In this document: piece after piece, positions 16,552-24,108 of the stretch
Layout of the letters: the number at the start of each line of letters is the position of its first letter
Position numbering within the stretch: position 1 is the first letter of the stretch
Source: Paenibacillus solanacearum
GTDB lineage: Bacteria > Bacillota > Bacilli > Paenibacillales > NBRC-103111
Direction of reading: 5' to 3'
NCBI RefSeq assembly: GCF_910593845.1
Contig: NZ_CAJVAS010000049.1
Location: 1-45,062 of the forward strand
Length of the DNA stretch: 45,062 nt
The notes under the pieces: model-generated
What the model saw: the letters and a program-made list of their open reading frames with translations, nothing else
Database searches by the model: none
Told to the model about the DNA's origin: nothing
Program-made: the position numbers and the translations under genes

Positions 16552-17201
16552 CGAGGAACAGCCGGCGGAAAGGACGGGGCCGTCGCTTTATAGCTTTGGT
16601 AAGAACGGCTTGGAGAATCGCCGCGACGCTGCTCATCGCTGCATTGGCTTGGGTCGCCGTCATTCAATGGAAGATGGCGACGCTGGATCAGCCGCAGCTG
16701 CCTCCACAAGATGTCGGCATCGTGCTGGGTGCAGCCTTATGGCAGACGACGCCAAGTCCGGCGCTTAAGGAGCGGCTGAACCGCGCTGTGGAGCTGTATC
16801 GGGCCGGCACGATTCGGCATATCATCGTAACCGGTGGCTACGACCGCCAAGATTCGGTATTGACCGAAGCGGAAGGCATGCGCAACTATTTAACGGAGTG
16901 GGGCGTCCCGGAGAAGGTGATTTTTTTGGAAAACGAGGCGACCAGCACGTACGAGAACATGTTGTTCAGTCAAGCGATCATGCAGCGGGAGCAGTGGGTA
17001 TCCGCCGTCATTATTACCCATCGCTATCATGTGGTCCGCGCACTCGATATGGCACGATTTCTCGGGTATCAAGCACCTGCGGTGGCACCGATGGACTCCG
17101 ATGTGCTGATGATGTCGTGGCATAAGAGCAGGGAAACGCTGGCGCTTGCGAAGTGGCAGTGGGATAAGCTTGGTCTGGTGCTGCGGAAAGAACCGGCTTG
17201 A
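16542..17201 (+). CDS. YdcF-like membrane-anchored DUF218 protein
   Basis: 219 aa. A basic N-terminus and one membrane helix (about 22-43) precede a DUF218 domain: VGIVLGAALW, then ERLNRAVELYRAG, IIVTGGY, EAEGMRNYL, ENEATSTYENM and ITHRYHVVRALDMA. The family includes E. coli SanA and ElyC, linked to cell-envelope integrity; its chemistry is not well defined. The ATG lies within the last codons of the VOC gene, in another frame, so the two are translationally coupled. It is the last gene of the operon starting at 14494. Confidence 0.85.
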   Translation: MALTRNSRRKGRGRRFIALVRTAWRIAATLLIAALAWVAVIQWKMATLDQPQLPPQDVGIVLGAALWQTTPSPALKERLNRAVELYRAGTIRHIIVTGGYDRQDSVLTEAEGMRNYLTEWGVPEKVIFLENEATSTYENMLFSQAIMQREQWVSAVIITHRYHVVRALDMARFLGYQAPAVAPMDSDVLMMSWHKSRETLALAKWQWDKLGLVLRKEPA

Positions 17202-17231
17202 CAGTTTGCTGTTCCCAACCGGCGTACGAGC

Positions 17232-17240
17232 TGATATAAT
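17232..17240 (+). promoter_or_regulatory. Extended -10 promoter of tatA
   Basis: TGATATAAT, a perfect extended -10, lies 43 bp upstream of the tatA start. No clear -35 is present at 17 bp (TTCCCA); TTGACA at 17198 is 31 bp away, too far to pair with it. Confidence 0.6.
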
Positions 17241-17282
17241 GAGTGGTAACACTACCGCTCGTTTAAAAAGGAGTTGGACACA

Positions 17283-17480
17283 TTGCCTTTCGGTAATATC
17301 GGCATCGGCGGACTCATTCTGATCGTTCTCGTAGTGCTGTTGTTGTTCGGCCCGTCAAAGCTGCCCGAATTGGGGCGCGCTTTCGGACGCACGCTCAGCG
17401 AATTTAAAGAATCGACAAAAGGTCTCCGCTCCGAAGAAAAAGACGAGGCTTCCAAAACACAGGACGAGAAAAAAGCGTGA
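17283..17480 (+). CDS. tatA: Sec-independent protein translocase subunit TatA
   Basis: 65 aa. TatA forms the pore-like part of the twin-arginine pathway for folded proteins. A short N-terminus and a membrane helix (about 6-22) lead into FGPSKLPELGRAFGRTL, the hinge and amphipathic helix of the family, and then a charged tail. The TTG at 17283 gives the usual MPFGNIG start and has AAGGAG nine bases upstream; an in-frame TTG at 17274 directly follows that site and is less likely. No tatC is adjacent, so the partner must be elsewhere. It is transcribed alone between its own promoter and a strong terminator. Confidence 0.95.
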   Translation: MPFGNIGIGGLILIVLVVLLLFGPSKLPELGRAFGRTLSEFKESTKGLRSEEKDEASKTQDEKKA

Positions 17481-17500
17481 TCGGATTGCTTATTACGACA

Positions 17501-17547
17501 AAAATCCCTTCTTCCGGCTCATTCATGAGAGGAGAGAAGGGATTTTT
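17501..17547. terminator. Bidirectional terminator between tatA and the SDR gene
   Basis: AAAATCCCTTCT (17501-17512) pairs perfectly with AGAAGGGATTTT (17535-17546), with an inner CTCAT/ATGAG stem. There is an A-run on the left and a T-run on the right, so it serves both convergent genes. Confidence 0.92.
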
Positions 17548-17551
17548 TAAG

Positions 17552-18424
17552 TTATCCATTCACAATCGTGCCGCCATTGACGTGCAATATTTGCCCGGCC
17601 ATGTACGATGAATCGTCGCATGCGAGAAATACATAGCTTGGCGCCAATTCCTCCGGTTGGCCCGCCCGTTTCATCGGCGTCGTCGAGCCGAAGTTCGCCA
17701 CCTGCTGCTCATCGAACGTGGACGGGATGAGCGGTGTCCAGATCGGACCCGGCGCTACGCCGTTGACGCGAATACCGCGACCGATCAGCTGCTGTGAGAG
17801 AGAACGGGTAAACGTGACGATCGCGCCCTTGGTGGCGGAATAATCGATAAGCTGCTCATTGCCTTCATAAGCGGTAATCGATGCCGTATTAATAATCGCG
17901 CTGCCCTGCATCAGGTGCGGGAGCGCAGCCTGAGTCATATAAAAATAAGAAAAAATATTGGTACGGAATGTCTTCTCTAACTGAGCTGAGGTAATATCCT
18001 CAATCTGTTTCTGAGGATGTTGTTCGGCCGCATTATTGACGAGGATGTCCAGCTTCCCGAGCTGCTTGACCGTCTCATCCACCGCTTGCTTGCAAAACGA
18101 CTCCGTCCCGATATCGCCCGCCAGCACAATGCACTTGCGGCCTTCTTCCTCGACCTGACGCTTCGTTTCTTGCGCATCGTCGTGCTCATTCAAATAGACG
18201 ATCGCCACATCCGCGCCTTCCTTGGCGTACGTTACAGCTACAGCTCGTCCAATCCCGCTGTCGCCGCCTGTAATGATTGCCACTTTGTCCTTCAATTTGC
18301 CGGCGGCCTTGTACTTTCGGTCCTCGAATACGGGGCGCGGATTCATTTGCGATTCGATTCCGGGCTGCTGCTGCTGATGCTGGGGCGGAAACGTCTGCTT
18401 TTCCATCGTCGTTGTCGTCATCAT
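17552..18424 (-). CDS. SDR family oxidoreductase, general-stress type (YdaD/YhxD-like)
   Basis: 290 aa; NAD(P)-dependent short-chain dehydrogenase. A Gln/Pro-rich N-terminal extension of about 45 residues precedes the Rossmann fold: TGGDSGIGRA for the cofactor, NNAAEQ, the catalytic Ser in NTASITAYEG, and YSATKGA with Tyr and Lys. The ending GQILHVNGG is typical. The extension and motifs resemble the sigma-B-controlled SDRs of Bacillus. The ATG at 18424 is preferred over a GTG at 18430 because AAGGAG (18432-18437) lies seven bases from it. A sigma-B-like promoter is seen 68 bp upstream. The substrate is unknown. Confidence 0.92.
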   Translation of the reverse strand: MMTTTTMEKQTFPPQHQQQQPGIESQMNPRPVFEDRKYKAAGKLKDKVAIITGGDSGIGRAVAVTYAKEGADVAIVYLNEHDDAQETKRQVEEEGRKCIVLAGDIGTESFCKQAVDETVKQLGKLDILVNNAAEQHPQKQIEDITSAQLEKTFRTNIFSYFYMTQAALPHLMQGSAIINTASITAYEGNEQLIDYSATKGAIVTFTRSLSQQLIGRGIRVNGVAPGPIWTPLIPSTFDEQQVANFGSTTPMKRAGQPEELAPSYVFLACDDSSYMAGQILHVNGGTIVNG

Positions 18425-18491
18425 TTTCACGCTCCTTCGTGTAGTCCGTGTTCGGCCATGCTATGGAAAAATAAGCGGCGCACGGTACTTT

Positions 18492-18517
18492 TTACCCTGT
18501 TTAGGATGCGCTCAAAC
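18492..18517 (-). promoter_or_regulatory. Sigma-B-like promoter of the SDR gene
   Basis: On the minus strand, GTTTGA (18517-18512) and GGGTAA (18497-18492) are separated by 14 bp. The general-stress consensus in Bacillus is GTTTAA, 12-14 bp, GGGTAT. The position, 68 bp before the start codon, suits a promoter. Whether this organism has a sigma-B cannot be seen here. Confidence 0.55.
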
Positions 18518-18553
18518 GATGCGGCGTATGGTGGAACATTTTGACATGAATGT

Positions 18554-19327
18554 TTACGCCTCGAATTTCGTCCGGTAATGATAGCTGAACAAGTCGTCAT
18601 AACCGGCGGAACGGTACAGCCTGACCGCGGGCTCATTGTCTGCGATCACTTGAAGATACAACTTGTCTGCACCTTGTCCGGCGCTCCATGCGGCCAGCTC
18701 GTGAACAAGTCGTTTGCCGATCCCATGGCCGCGCCGATCCGGATGGACGACCACATTGGTGAAGCCGGCCCAGCCGTGTTCCGTGACGCTCGTTCCTACG
18801 GCTACCGTTTCGTTTTCCTGCATGATTTTAACGTATGCGGCCGGAAGCGCGATGCGGCTGAACAAACGGCGGTAAAATGGCAGCAGCTCCGGTTTATGGC
18901 CTTCCAGCGCGATAAACGTCCGCATCCATTCGTTGTCGGGAGCAGAGAGAATGTCAGCACGGAACGCTTCATTCCCATCCCGGTACGTCCGCTGAACGGC
19001 TTCGGTCGTGTCGGCCGTCATGATGAGGCATGGCGCTTCGATCACATAGCCCTGAGATTCGAGCCATGCATCCAATCCATCTGGCGATGCATCGCTAATA
19101 TGATACCGGACAGGCAGCTCGCGGGACTTATAAAATTGCTCGACCTGTTCGCGGCGAATATCATCGGGATTCCAGTCGTCGCCGTTCCCGGTCCAGACGC
19201 TGTTAGCCCGTTTCGTTACGCCTTCCGAGGCGCGCAGCAGCCAAGTGCCGCACGGCTCCGTTTCCTGAGCGGGCCATGTTCCGATGCCTAGACGATCGAT
19301 GAATGAATACAATGCCTTGCCTTGCAA
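18554..19327 (-). CDS. GNAT family N-acetyltransferase
   Basis: 257 aa. The C-terminal half holds the acetyl-CoA binding fold: TNVVVHPDRRGHGIGKRLV (about 185-203) is motif A, and YLQVIADNEPAVRLYRSAGY the B motif. The N-terminal 120 residues form a second, divergent part (with GTWPAQETEPCGTWLLRA), as in two-domain GNAT proteins. The acceptor is unknown. I choose the TTG at 19327 because AAGAAGGTGG lies just upstream; a GTG at 19336 is an alternative, and longer in-frame readings run through AT-rich promoter DNA. Confidence 0.8.
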   Translation of the reverse strand: MQGKALYSFIDRLGIGTWPAQETEPCGTWLLRASEGVTKRANSVWTGNGDDWNPDDIRREQVEQFYKSRELPVRYHISDASPDGLDAWLESQGYVIEAPCLIMTADTTEAVQRTYRDGNEAFRADILSAPDNEWMRTFIALEGHKPELLPFYRRLFSRIALPAAYVKIMQENETVAVGTSVTEHGWAGFTNVVVHPDRRGHGIGKRLVHELAAWSAGQGADKLYLQVIADNEPAVRLYRSAGYDDLFSYHYRTKFEA

Positions 19328-19354
19328 GAGATCCACCTTCTTTGTATGGTTAAA

Positions 19355-19393
19355 TATGTATAAATATACATCATGATTTTTAAATATACAACA
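19355..19393. repeat. AT-rich palindrome and direct repeats between the GNAT and HAD genes
   Basis: ATGTAT (19356-19361) and ATACAT (19366-19371) form an inverted repeat. TAAATATACA occurs at 19361-19370 and again at 19381-19390, a 20-bp period. It lies in the divergent promoter region, so it may be an operator; no regulator can be named. Confidence 0.4.
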
Positions 19394-19487
19394 TCGTATG
19401 ATCTGCGATTTATGAAAATAATGCCTACCCAATTGATTGACTTCGTAGTACGATACTAGGATAGATTTGCGGAAGGGGCCATATGAC

Positions 19488-20195
19488 ATGATCAAAGCGA
19501 TTATTTTTGATTTTGACGGACTCATCCTGGACACGGAGACGCCGGAATTCGAGTCGTTTCAGGAAATGTACCGTGCGCACGGATGCGAGCTGACGCTCGA
19601 CGTGTGGGGGACTTGCATCGGCACGGGGCCGGAAGCTTTCAACCCGTACGACCATCTCGAGTCGCTGCTCGGAGCCGCTTACGACCGGGAATCCGCCAGA
19701 ACACTGCGCAGGGAGCGGCATGAACGGAAGATGCAGGACGCGGAGCTGCGTCCGGGCGTAAGGCAATATTTGGCGCAGGGCCAAGAGATGGGGCTGCGGA
19801 TCGGCTTGGCGTCGAGCTCCACGAACGAGTGGGTGACCAAGTATTTGAGCCGGTACGGGCTGCTCGGCGAATTCGAATGCTTGTGCACGCGCGATATGGT
19901 GGCCCGGGTGAAGCCGGACCCGGAGCTGTACTTGCGGGCGTTGGCGGCGCTAGGTGTGCAGCCGCACGAGGCGATCGCTTTCGAGGATTCGCCGAACGGC
20001 ACATTGGCGGCGAAACGGGCGGGGATGTTCTGCGTGACGATCCCGAATCCCGTGACAGCGCAGCTGTCATTCGGCGAATACGATATGCGGCTTGATTCGA
20101 TGGAGCAGCTTTCGTTCCCGGACGTCGTTCGCCGGTTCAACCAAGCTTCCGCTGAGGCGGTATCGAAGCCTTCCAAGGAATCGGAGCCGCTGTGA
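19488..20195 (+). CDS. HAD-IA phosphatase (beta-phosphoglucomutase-like)
   Basis: 235 aa. Motif I FDFDGLILDTE (about 8-18) carries the nucleophile and acid Asp. The small alpha-helical cap follows, then motif II ASSS (about 109), the motif III Lys in VKPDPELY, and motif IV FEDSPNGTLAAKRAG. The sequence resembles phosphatases and mutases acting on small sugar phosphates. The ATG at 19488 has GAAGGGG ten bases upstream and starts at the usual MIKAIIFD. Its end overlaps the next gene by four bases (GTGA), so the two are one operon. The substrate is undetermined. Confidence 0.92.
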   Translation: MIKAIIFDFDGLILDTETPEFESFQEMYRAHGCELTLDVWGTCIGTGPEAFNPYDHLESLLGAAYDRESARTLRRERHERKMQDAELRPGVRQYLAQGQEMGLRIGLASSSTNEWVTKYLSRYGLLGEFECLCTRDMVARVKPDPELYLRALAALGVQPHEAIAFEDSPNGTLAAKRAGMFCVTIPNPVTAQLSFGEYDMRLDSMEQLSFPDVVRRFNQASAEAVSKPSKESEPL

Positions 20196-20716
20196 ACAAG
20201 ATCATGCTGATCGGCTCTCCTGGCTCCGGAAAGTCCACCTTTGGCAAGAAGCTGGCTCAAGCGACGGGACTGCCGTTATTCCACCTGGACGCGCTCTACT
20301 GGAAGCCGAATTGGGTGGAGACGCCGAAGGAGGAATGGGATTCACTGCTGCAAAGGCTCGTTTCTGAGCCGCAGTGGATTATTGACGGCAATTATGGACG
20401 CACGCTGGACATCCGGATGCAGGCGGCCGACACGATCATTTGGCTGCAGAAGCCCAACTGGCTCTGCGTTTGGCGGGCAGTCAAGCGACAGGCAGGCCAT
20501 TTCGGCAAAGTTCGTTCGGATATGGGTGAAGGCTGCGTCGAACGGTTTCGATGGGCGTTTTTCCGATTTTTGTTGTTTATTTGGCGTTTCCCGAAACAAA
20601 GAGCGCGCAATCTGGAAGAGCGGATTCGCAAACACACAGCGCTCGCTCCCGGCAAGAAGGTCATCATCTTGCGTTCGGATGCGGAGGCTGCAGCGTTCTT
20701 GAACAGCTTGCCGTAA
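20192..20716 (+). CDS. P-loop kinase-like protein, FlaR/topology modulation family
   Basis: 174 aa. GSPGSGKST (8-16) is Walker A; LDALYWKPNW and DGNYGRTLDIRM are signatures of the family annotated as DNA topology modulation protein FlaR, which is structurally close to adenylate kinases. The biological role of the family is poorly established, and the label should not be read as proof of a topoisomerase link. It starts at a GTG that overlaps the HAD stop codon and ends before a hairpin shared with the convergent LysR gene. Confidence 0.8.
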   Translation: MNKIMLIGSPGSGKSTFGKKLAQATGLPLFHLDALYWKPNWVETPKEEWDSLLQRLVSEPQWIIDGNYGRTLDIRMQAADTIIWLQKPNWLCVWRAVKRQAGHFGKVRSDMGEGCVERFRWAFFRFLLFIWRFPKQRARNLEERIRKHTALAPGKKVIILRSDAEAAAFLNSLP

Positions 20717-20733
20717 GGAAGATGAGCGCGATT

Positions 20734-20763
20734 AAGCCGCTGCGGGATCAGACGCAGCGGCTT
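20734..20763. terminator. Hairpin between convergent FlaR-like and LysR genes
   Basis: AAGCCGCTGCG (20734-20744) pairs perfectly with CGCAGCGGCTT (20753-20763). There is no long T-run on either side, so termination may be incomplete. Confidence 0.6.
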
Positions 20764-20777
20764 GCCGAATGTCCGGC

Positions 20778-21659
20778 TTACGGCAGCTGGATTCGCTTGG
20801 TAAAAACAGACGCCGCTGCAGACAATTCGCGCTTGGCAGGGGAGACGAGCGCGATGGATCGCATGGTGAGCGGGCGGGTTAACGGGATTTCCAGAAGGTT
20901 GCCCGCCGCCAGCTCTGCCTCGGCCAAGTTTTTGTGAAGAATGGCGATGCCGAATCCGACCCGTACCATCTCCTTGATCAATTCAATGCTGCCCACCTCC
21001 ATCTCTGGCACGATCTCGCCTCCGCACGCCTGCGCTTCTTTATCGACAAATTTCCGCGTACTGCTCCCCGGGGAAAGCAAGATCATCGGGAGCTTGAACA
21101 GCTCGGCCGGCTCATGCGGCTGCGCAAACCGCAGCTTATCTCTGCCGCTGCCGATAAAGATCGGCTCGGCCTGCCACTCATGATGAATTTGCAGCGCCCC
21201 AGCGGGCAGCGGCAGGTGGACCAGCCCGATGTCGATGCTGCCTTCCTCCAGACGGCCTGCGATTTCCAGCGTCTTGCCATGGACGAAACGGAACCGAACG
21301 CCCGGATAATCATCGTGAAACGATTCGATGGCAGGCAGCAAATAATGCTTGATCAACATCTCGCTGCCGCCAATGCGAATTTCCCCCGTATCCAGACTGT
21401 GGTAGCGGGCCATAAGCCGCTCTCCTTCGGTCAGCAGCGTCAGCGCCGGCTGCACGTAATCAAGCAGCGCGCGGCCTTCCGGGGTCAGCTCCACGCCTTT
21501 CGGCTTGCGGACGAAGAGCGCCGTGCCGAGCTGTTCCTCCAACTGCTTGATCGCATAAGAGACGCTGGGCTGCGTAATATACAGCAGCTCCGCCGCTTTG
21601 CTGATGTTTCCCGTGCGTGCGATGGCGTGAAACACCTTGTACAACTCCAATGAGATCAT
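20778..21659 (-). CDS. LysR family transcriptional regulator
   Basis: 293 aa. The N-terminal winged helix-turn-helix (about 1-60) contains GNISKAAELLYITQPSVSYAIKQLEEQLG, split here between the first and recognition helices. A LysR substrate-binding domain follows (about 88-290: GEIRIGGSEMLIKHYLLP, GSIDIGLVHLPLP, VGFGIAILHKNL). The co-inducer cannot be deduced. It diverges from the HAD gene at 21856, and the 196-bp gap holds several short repeats and palindromes that could be its operators. AGAGGA lies about 15 bases upstream of the ATG, a somewhat long spacing. Confidence 0.93.
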   Translation of the reverse strand: MISLELYKVFHAIARTGNISKAAELLYITQPSVSYAIKQLEEQLGTALFVRKPKGVELTPEGRALLDYVQPALTLLTEGERLMARYHSLDTGEIRIGGSEMLIKHYLLPAIESFHDDYPGVRFRFVHGKTLEIAGRLEEGSIDIGLVHLPLPAGALQIHHEWQAEPIFIGSGRDKLRFAQPHEPAELFKLPMILLSPGSSTRKFVDKEAQACGGEIVPEMEVGSIELIKEMVRVGFGIAILHKNLAEAELAAGNLLEIPLTRPLTMRSIALVSPAKRELSAAASVFTKRIQLP

Positions 21660-21680
21660 GATTCGTCATGGTTCCTCTCT

Positions 21681-21713
21681 ATCGATGGTATCGATAATAT
21701 CGATTATATCTAT
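21681..21713. repeat. Four 9-bp-spaced ATCGAT-like iterons upstream of the LysR gene
   Basis: ATCGAT at 21681-21686, 21690-21695 and 21699-21704, then ATCTAT at 21708-21713, each separated by three bases. The 9-bp period places successive sites on shifting faces of the helix. The cluster lies 20 bp upstream of the LysR start codon, where an autoregulatory site would be expected. Confidence 0.6.
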
Positions 21714-21723
21714 AAGATCCTCA

Positions 21724-21735
21724 CCATTATAATGG
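21724..21735. promoter_or_regulatory. Perfect 12-bp palindrome CCATTATAATGG
   Basis: CCATTATAATGG reads the same on both strands and contains TATAAT in each direction. It may therefore hold overlapping -10 elements for the divergent LysR and HAD genes, or an operator. Confidence 0.45.
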
Positions 21736-21755
21736 TTTTGACGCGTTCGAGGAAG

Positions 21756-21800
21756 CGTCAGTCGCTGACGTCATGCATATTCATGCATGCGTGCATGCAT
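21756..21800. repeat. Inverted repeats upstream of the HAD gene
   Basis: CGTCAG/CTGACG (21756-21770, three-base loop) is followed by ATGCAT at 21773 and then ATGCATGC (21783-21790)/GCATGCAT (21793-21800) with a two-base spacer. These lie 56-100 bp before the start codon. No function is assigned. Confidence 0.5.
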
Positions 21801-21855
21801 TGGCTTGGACGTGCGCATGGCGTTTGCGAAAATGATGGCGGTAGGAGGAACCGAT

Positions 21856-22551
21856 ATGAGCAATCGTAAGATGAATGCGGTATTGTTCGATTTGGACGAA
21901 ACGTTGATGGACCGGAGAAAGGCGCTGGACGTTTTTATCAACCGTTTGATTCGGGATTATGGCGAAGCGTTTGGGCTGAAGGATCGTAAGCGCATATTCG
22001 ATATTGTGCGGGAAGCGGACCGGGGCGGGTATCGGGCCAAGCGTGAAGTGTATCATGATTTGATTCGTCTGCTTCGGTGGAGCGGAGCACCTTCGGAGGA
22101 ACAGTTTGCCGGTTATTGGCGTAGTGTATATCCAGGTTGCGCCCAGCCGGCAATAGGCATGCGGGAGGTGCTTGCGTTTTTCCGGCATCAAGGCATTCGG
22201 CTTGGTCTGATCACGAACGGCCAGTCCGAGGTACAGCAAGCCAAGATCGATATTCTCGGCATTCGTGAGCGGTTCGACTCGATTATCGTATCGGAAGAAG
22301 CCGGGTGCAAGAAGCCGGATGCGGCGATTTTTAAGCTGGCTCTGGAGACGCTCGGCGTGAATCCGTCCGAAGCTTGGTATGTTGGCGATCATCCGCGCAA
22401 TGACGTGTATGGCGCCCGCCAAGCCGGGTTGTTTGCCGTCTGGAAGCAGGGCGTGCATGTGTGGGACAATGCACTGTCCGTTCGGCCGGATGCGGTTATA
22501 ACGGAGCTTACGGAGCTTGCTCCGCTGTATCTGACGCTGAACAAGTCGTGA
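21856..22551 (+). CDS. HAD-IA family hydrolase
   Basis: 231 aa. Motif I FDLDETLMD (about 11-19), motif II TNGQSEVQQ, motif III CKKPDAAIF and motif IV VGDHPRNDVYGARQAG are complete, so it should be an active phosphatase of the subfamily IA type (YjjG or PgpB-like naming would be guesswork). The start at 21856 has TAGGAGGAA seven bases upstream; an in-frame ATG further up lies inside the palindromic repeats and has no ribosome site. It diverges from a LysR gene that may control it. A 165-bp gap without visible terminator precedes spoVK. Confidence 0.9.
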   Translation: MSNRKMNAVLFDLDETLMDRRKALDVFINRLIRDYGEAFGLKDRKRIFDIVREADRGGYRAKREVYHDLIRLLRWSGAPSEEQFAGYWRSVYPGCAQPAIGMREVLAFFRHQGIRLGLITNGQSEVQQAKIDILGIRERFDSIIVSEEAGCKKPDAAIFKLALETLGVNPSEAWYVGDHPRNDVYGARQAGLFAVWKQGVHVWDNALSVRPDAVITELTELAPLYLTLNKS

Positions 22552-22716
22552 CCAGGTGACTGCGATACATGATTACTCCGCTCCATCGCATGCATGGCTT
22601 TCGCAAAGCGTAATCGATTGACTGACGCGTATCCACGATCACAAGCGGATAAACAACATGTTTCCCCCGGATAACACATAAATATATATGGATCACAAGG
22701 GGAGGGTGACGAATAG

Positions 22717-23697
22717 GTGAGTGAAGATACGCGTCAGATTACGACCCGGAATCGCCAGATTAATGTAACTTTTAAATCATCTCCCGAACCGACCCGCGTC
22801 GAGAATTCCCAATCGCAGCCTAAAGAAATGTCTCAATATATGGAAGCATTTTCTGACATTTTCAAAGAACTGGATGATATGATCGGGCTGGAAGAAGTCA
22901 AAGAGCTTGTGTTTCAAATTTATGCAATGCTGCAAATTAAGCAGTTCCGGATTCAGGAAGGACTGCATGCGGGCTCAAACGTGTATCATATGATTTTCAA
23001 GGGGAACCCGGGAACTGGAAAAACGACGGTGGCCCGGATCGTCGGCAAGCTGTTCAAATCGATGGGCGTGCTCTCCAAGGGGCATCTGATTGAGGTGGAA
23101 CGAGCCGATCTTGTCGGAGAATATATCGGACATACCGCATTAAAGACAAGAGAGCTCGTCAAAAAAGCGCTCGGCGGCATCCTATTCATCGACGAGGCAT
23201 ACAGCTTGGCTCGCGGCGGGGAAAAAGATTTCGGCAAGGAATGCATCGACTGCCTGGTCAAGGCGATGGAAGACCACAAAAACGATTTTGTGCTGATTCT
23301 GGCCGGCTACCCGGCGGAAATCGAAACCTTTTTGCAGACGAATCCGGGGCTGCCTTCGAGATTCCCGATCCAGGTCGACTTTCCCGACTACTCGATCGAT
23401 CAACTGATCCAGATCGCGCACAAGATGGCCAATGAACGCGAATACGCCATTTTGCCCGATGCGATTCAGAAGGTAAGAATCCATCTGCAATACGAAAAGC
23501 ATCTGAGCCTGAACTTCAGCAATGCGAGATATGTCAGAAATATTATCGAGAAAGCGATCCGCTATCAAGCGGTGCGGTTAATTCGAAAGCCGCTCAAGCC
23601 CGGCAAACGAGATCTGATGAACTTGACGAGCGACGACTTTATGCTCGGGGAGGAGCCGGCGGACTTGAAATCAAACCAACTTTCAAGCTTTTATTGA
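22717..23697 (+). CDS. spoVK: Stage V sporulation protein K (AAA ATPase, CbbX-like)
   Basis: 326 aa. After a variable N-terminal 45 residues comes the AAA module: Walker A GNPGTGKTT (about 91-99), GEYIGHTALKTRELV, Walker B ILFIDEAYSLARGG and sensor regions NPGLPSRFP. It aligns along its length with B. subtilis SpoVK, a mother-cell protein needed for normal late spore maturation, and belongs to the CbbX-type AAA proteins. The start is a GTG with AAGGGGAGG about 11 bases upstream. The gene is followed by a long spacer with an intrinsic terminator. A sporulation promoter is expected upstream, but I could not identify one with confidence. Confidence 0.93.
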   Translation: MSEDTRQITTRNRQINVTFKSSPEPTRVENSQSQPKEMSQYMEAFSDIFKELDDMIGLEEVKELVFQIYAMLQIKQFRIQEGLHAGSNVYHMIFKGNPGTGKTTVARIVGKLFKSMGVLSKGHLIEVERADLVGEYIGHTALKTRELVKKALGGILFIDEAYSLARGGEKDFGKECIDCLVKAMEDHKNDFVLILAGYPAEIETFLQTNPGLPSRFPIQVDFPDYSIDQLIQIAHKMANEREYAILPDAIQKVRIHLQYEKHLSLNFSNARYVRNIIEKAIRYQAVRLIRKPLKPGKRDLMNLTSDDFMLGEEPADLKSNQLSSFY

Positions 23698-23820
23698 ACC
23701 GTAACAATGCGGCGTCAGGAGCTTCGGGCGACGATGGTTAAGCCGGCTGATAATCCGGTAGCGGGGGGGATGGCCTGCTTCGCTGTTCAAAGACGGTACA
23801 GATGCAAGCAAGATACGCTC

Positions 23821-23862
23821 GGCCTTGGTTCGGATGATTTCGGACGAAGGCCTATTCTTTTT
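23821..23862 (+). terminator. Intrinsic terminator after spoVK
   Basis: GGCCTT (23821-23826) pairs with AAGGCC (23847-23852), and GTTCG with CGGAC inside it, separated by a G-G mismatch; TATTCTTTTT follows. In the 411-bp gap between spoVK and hflX this hairpin and the promoter at 23985 are the only elements I can support. Confidence 0.75.
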
Positions 23863-23984
23863 AATAATGAAATTGGAACGCTGACGCTCATGCATGACTG
23901 CACTTCTTCTTCGCATGGATCGTCTGCCCCGGCCCGGGATCAAAACAGAACTGGCGGGGAAAATGATTAAAGTGGTTGTATTCC

Positions 23985-24014
23985 TTGAATATGAAGTCAC
24001 AGTTGTATTAAAAT
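23985..24014 (+). promoter_or_regulatory. Sigma-A promoter of hflX
   Basis: TTGAAT (23985-23990) and TAAAAT (24009-24014) with an 18-bp spacer, about 95 bp before the hflX start codon. Confidence 0.6.
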
Positions 24015-24108
24015 TTGGTAATGCCCGCGGCGATTGAACGTCTCAGCCGTTATGCTGCAGGGCGCGAAAGAAATTCGAACGAATCACGTCAAAGGAGACG
24101 ATGAAATA

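Noticed and set aside
17198..17240. TTGACA (17198) paired with TATAAT (17235) as a classical promoter
   Set aside because: The spacer would be 31 bp; the extended -10 alone is the better explanation.
23698..24000. Open frames on both strands between spoVK and hflX
   Set aside because: They run through a terminator hairpin and a promoter, lack ribosome sites, and resemble no family.
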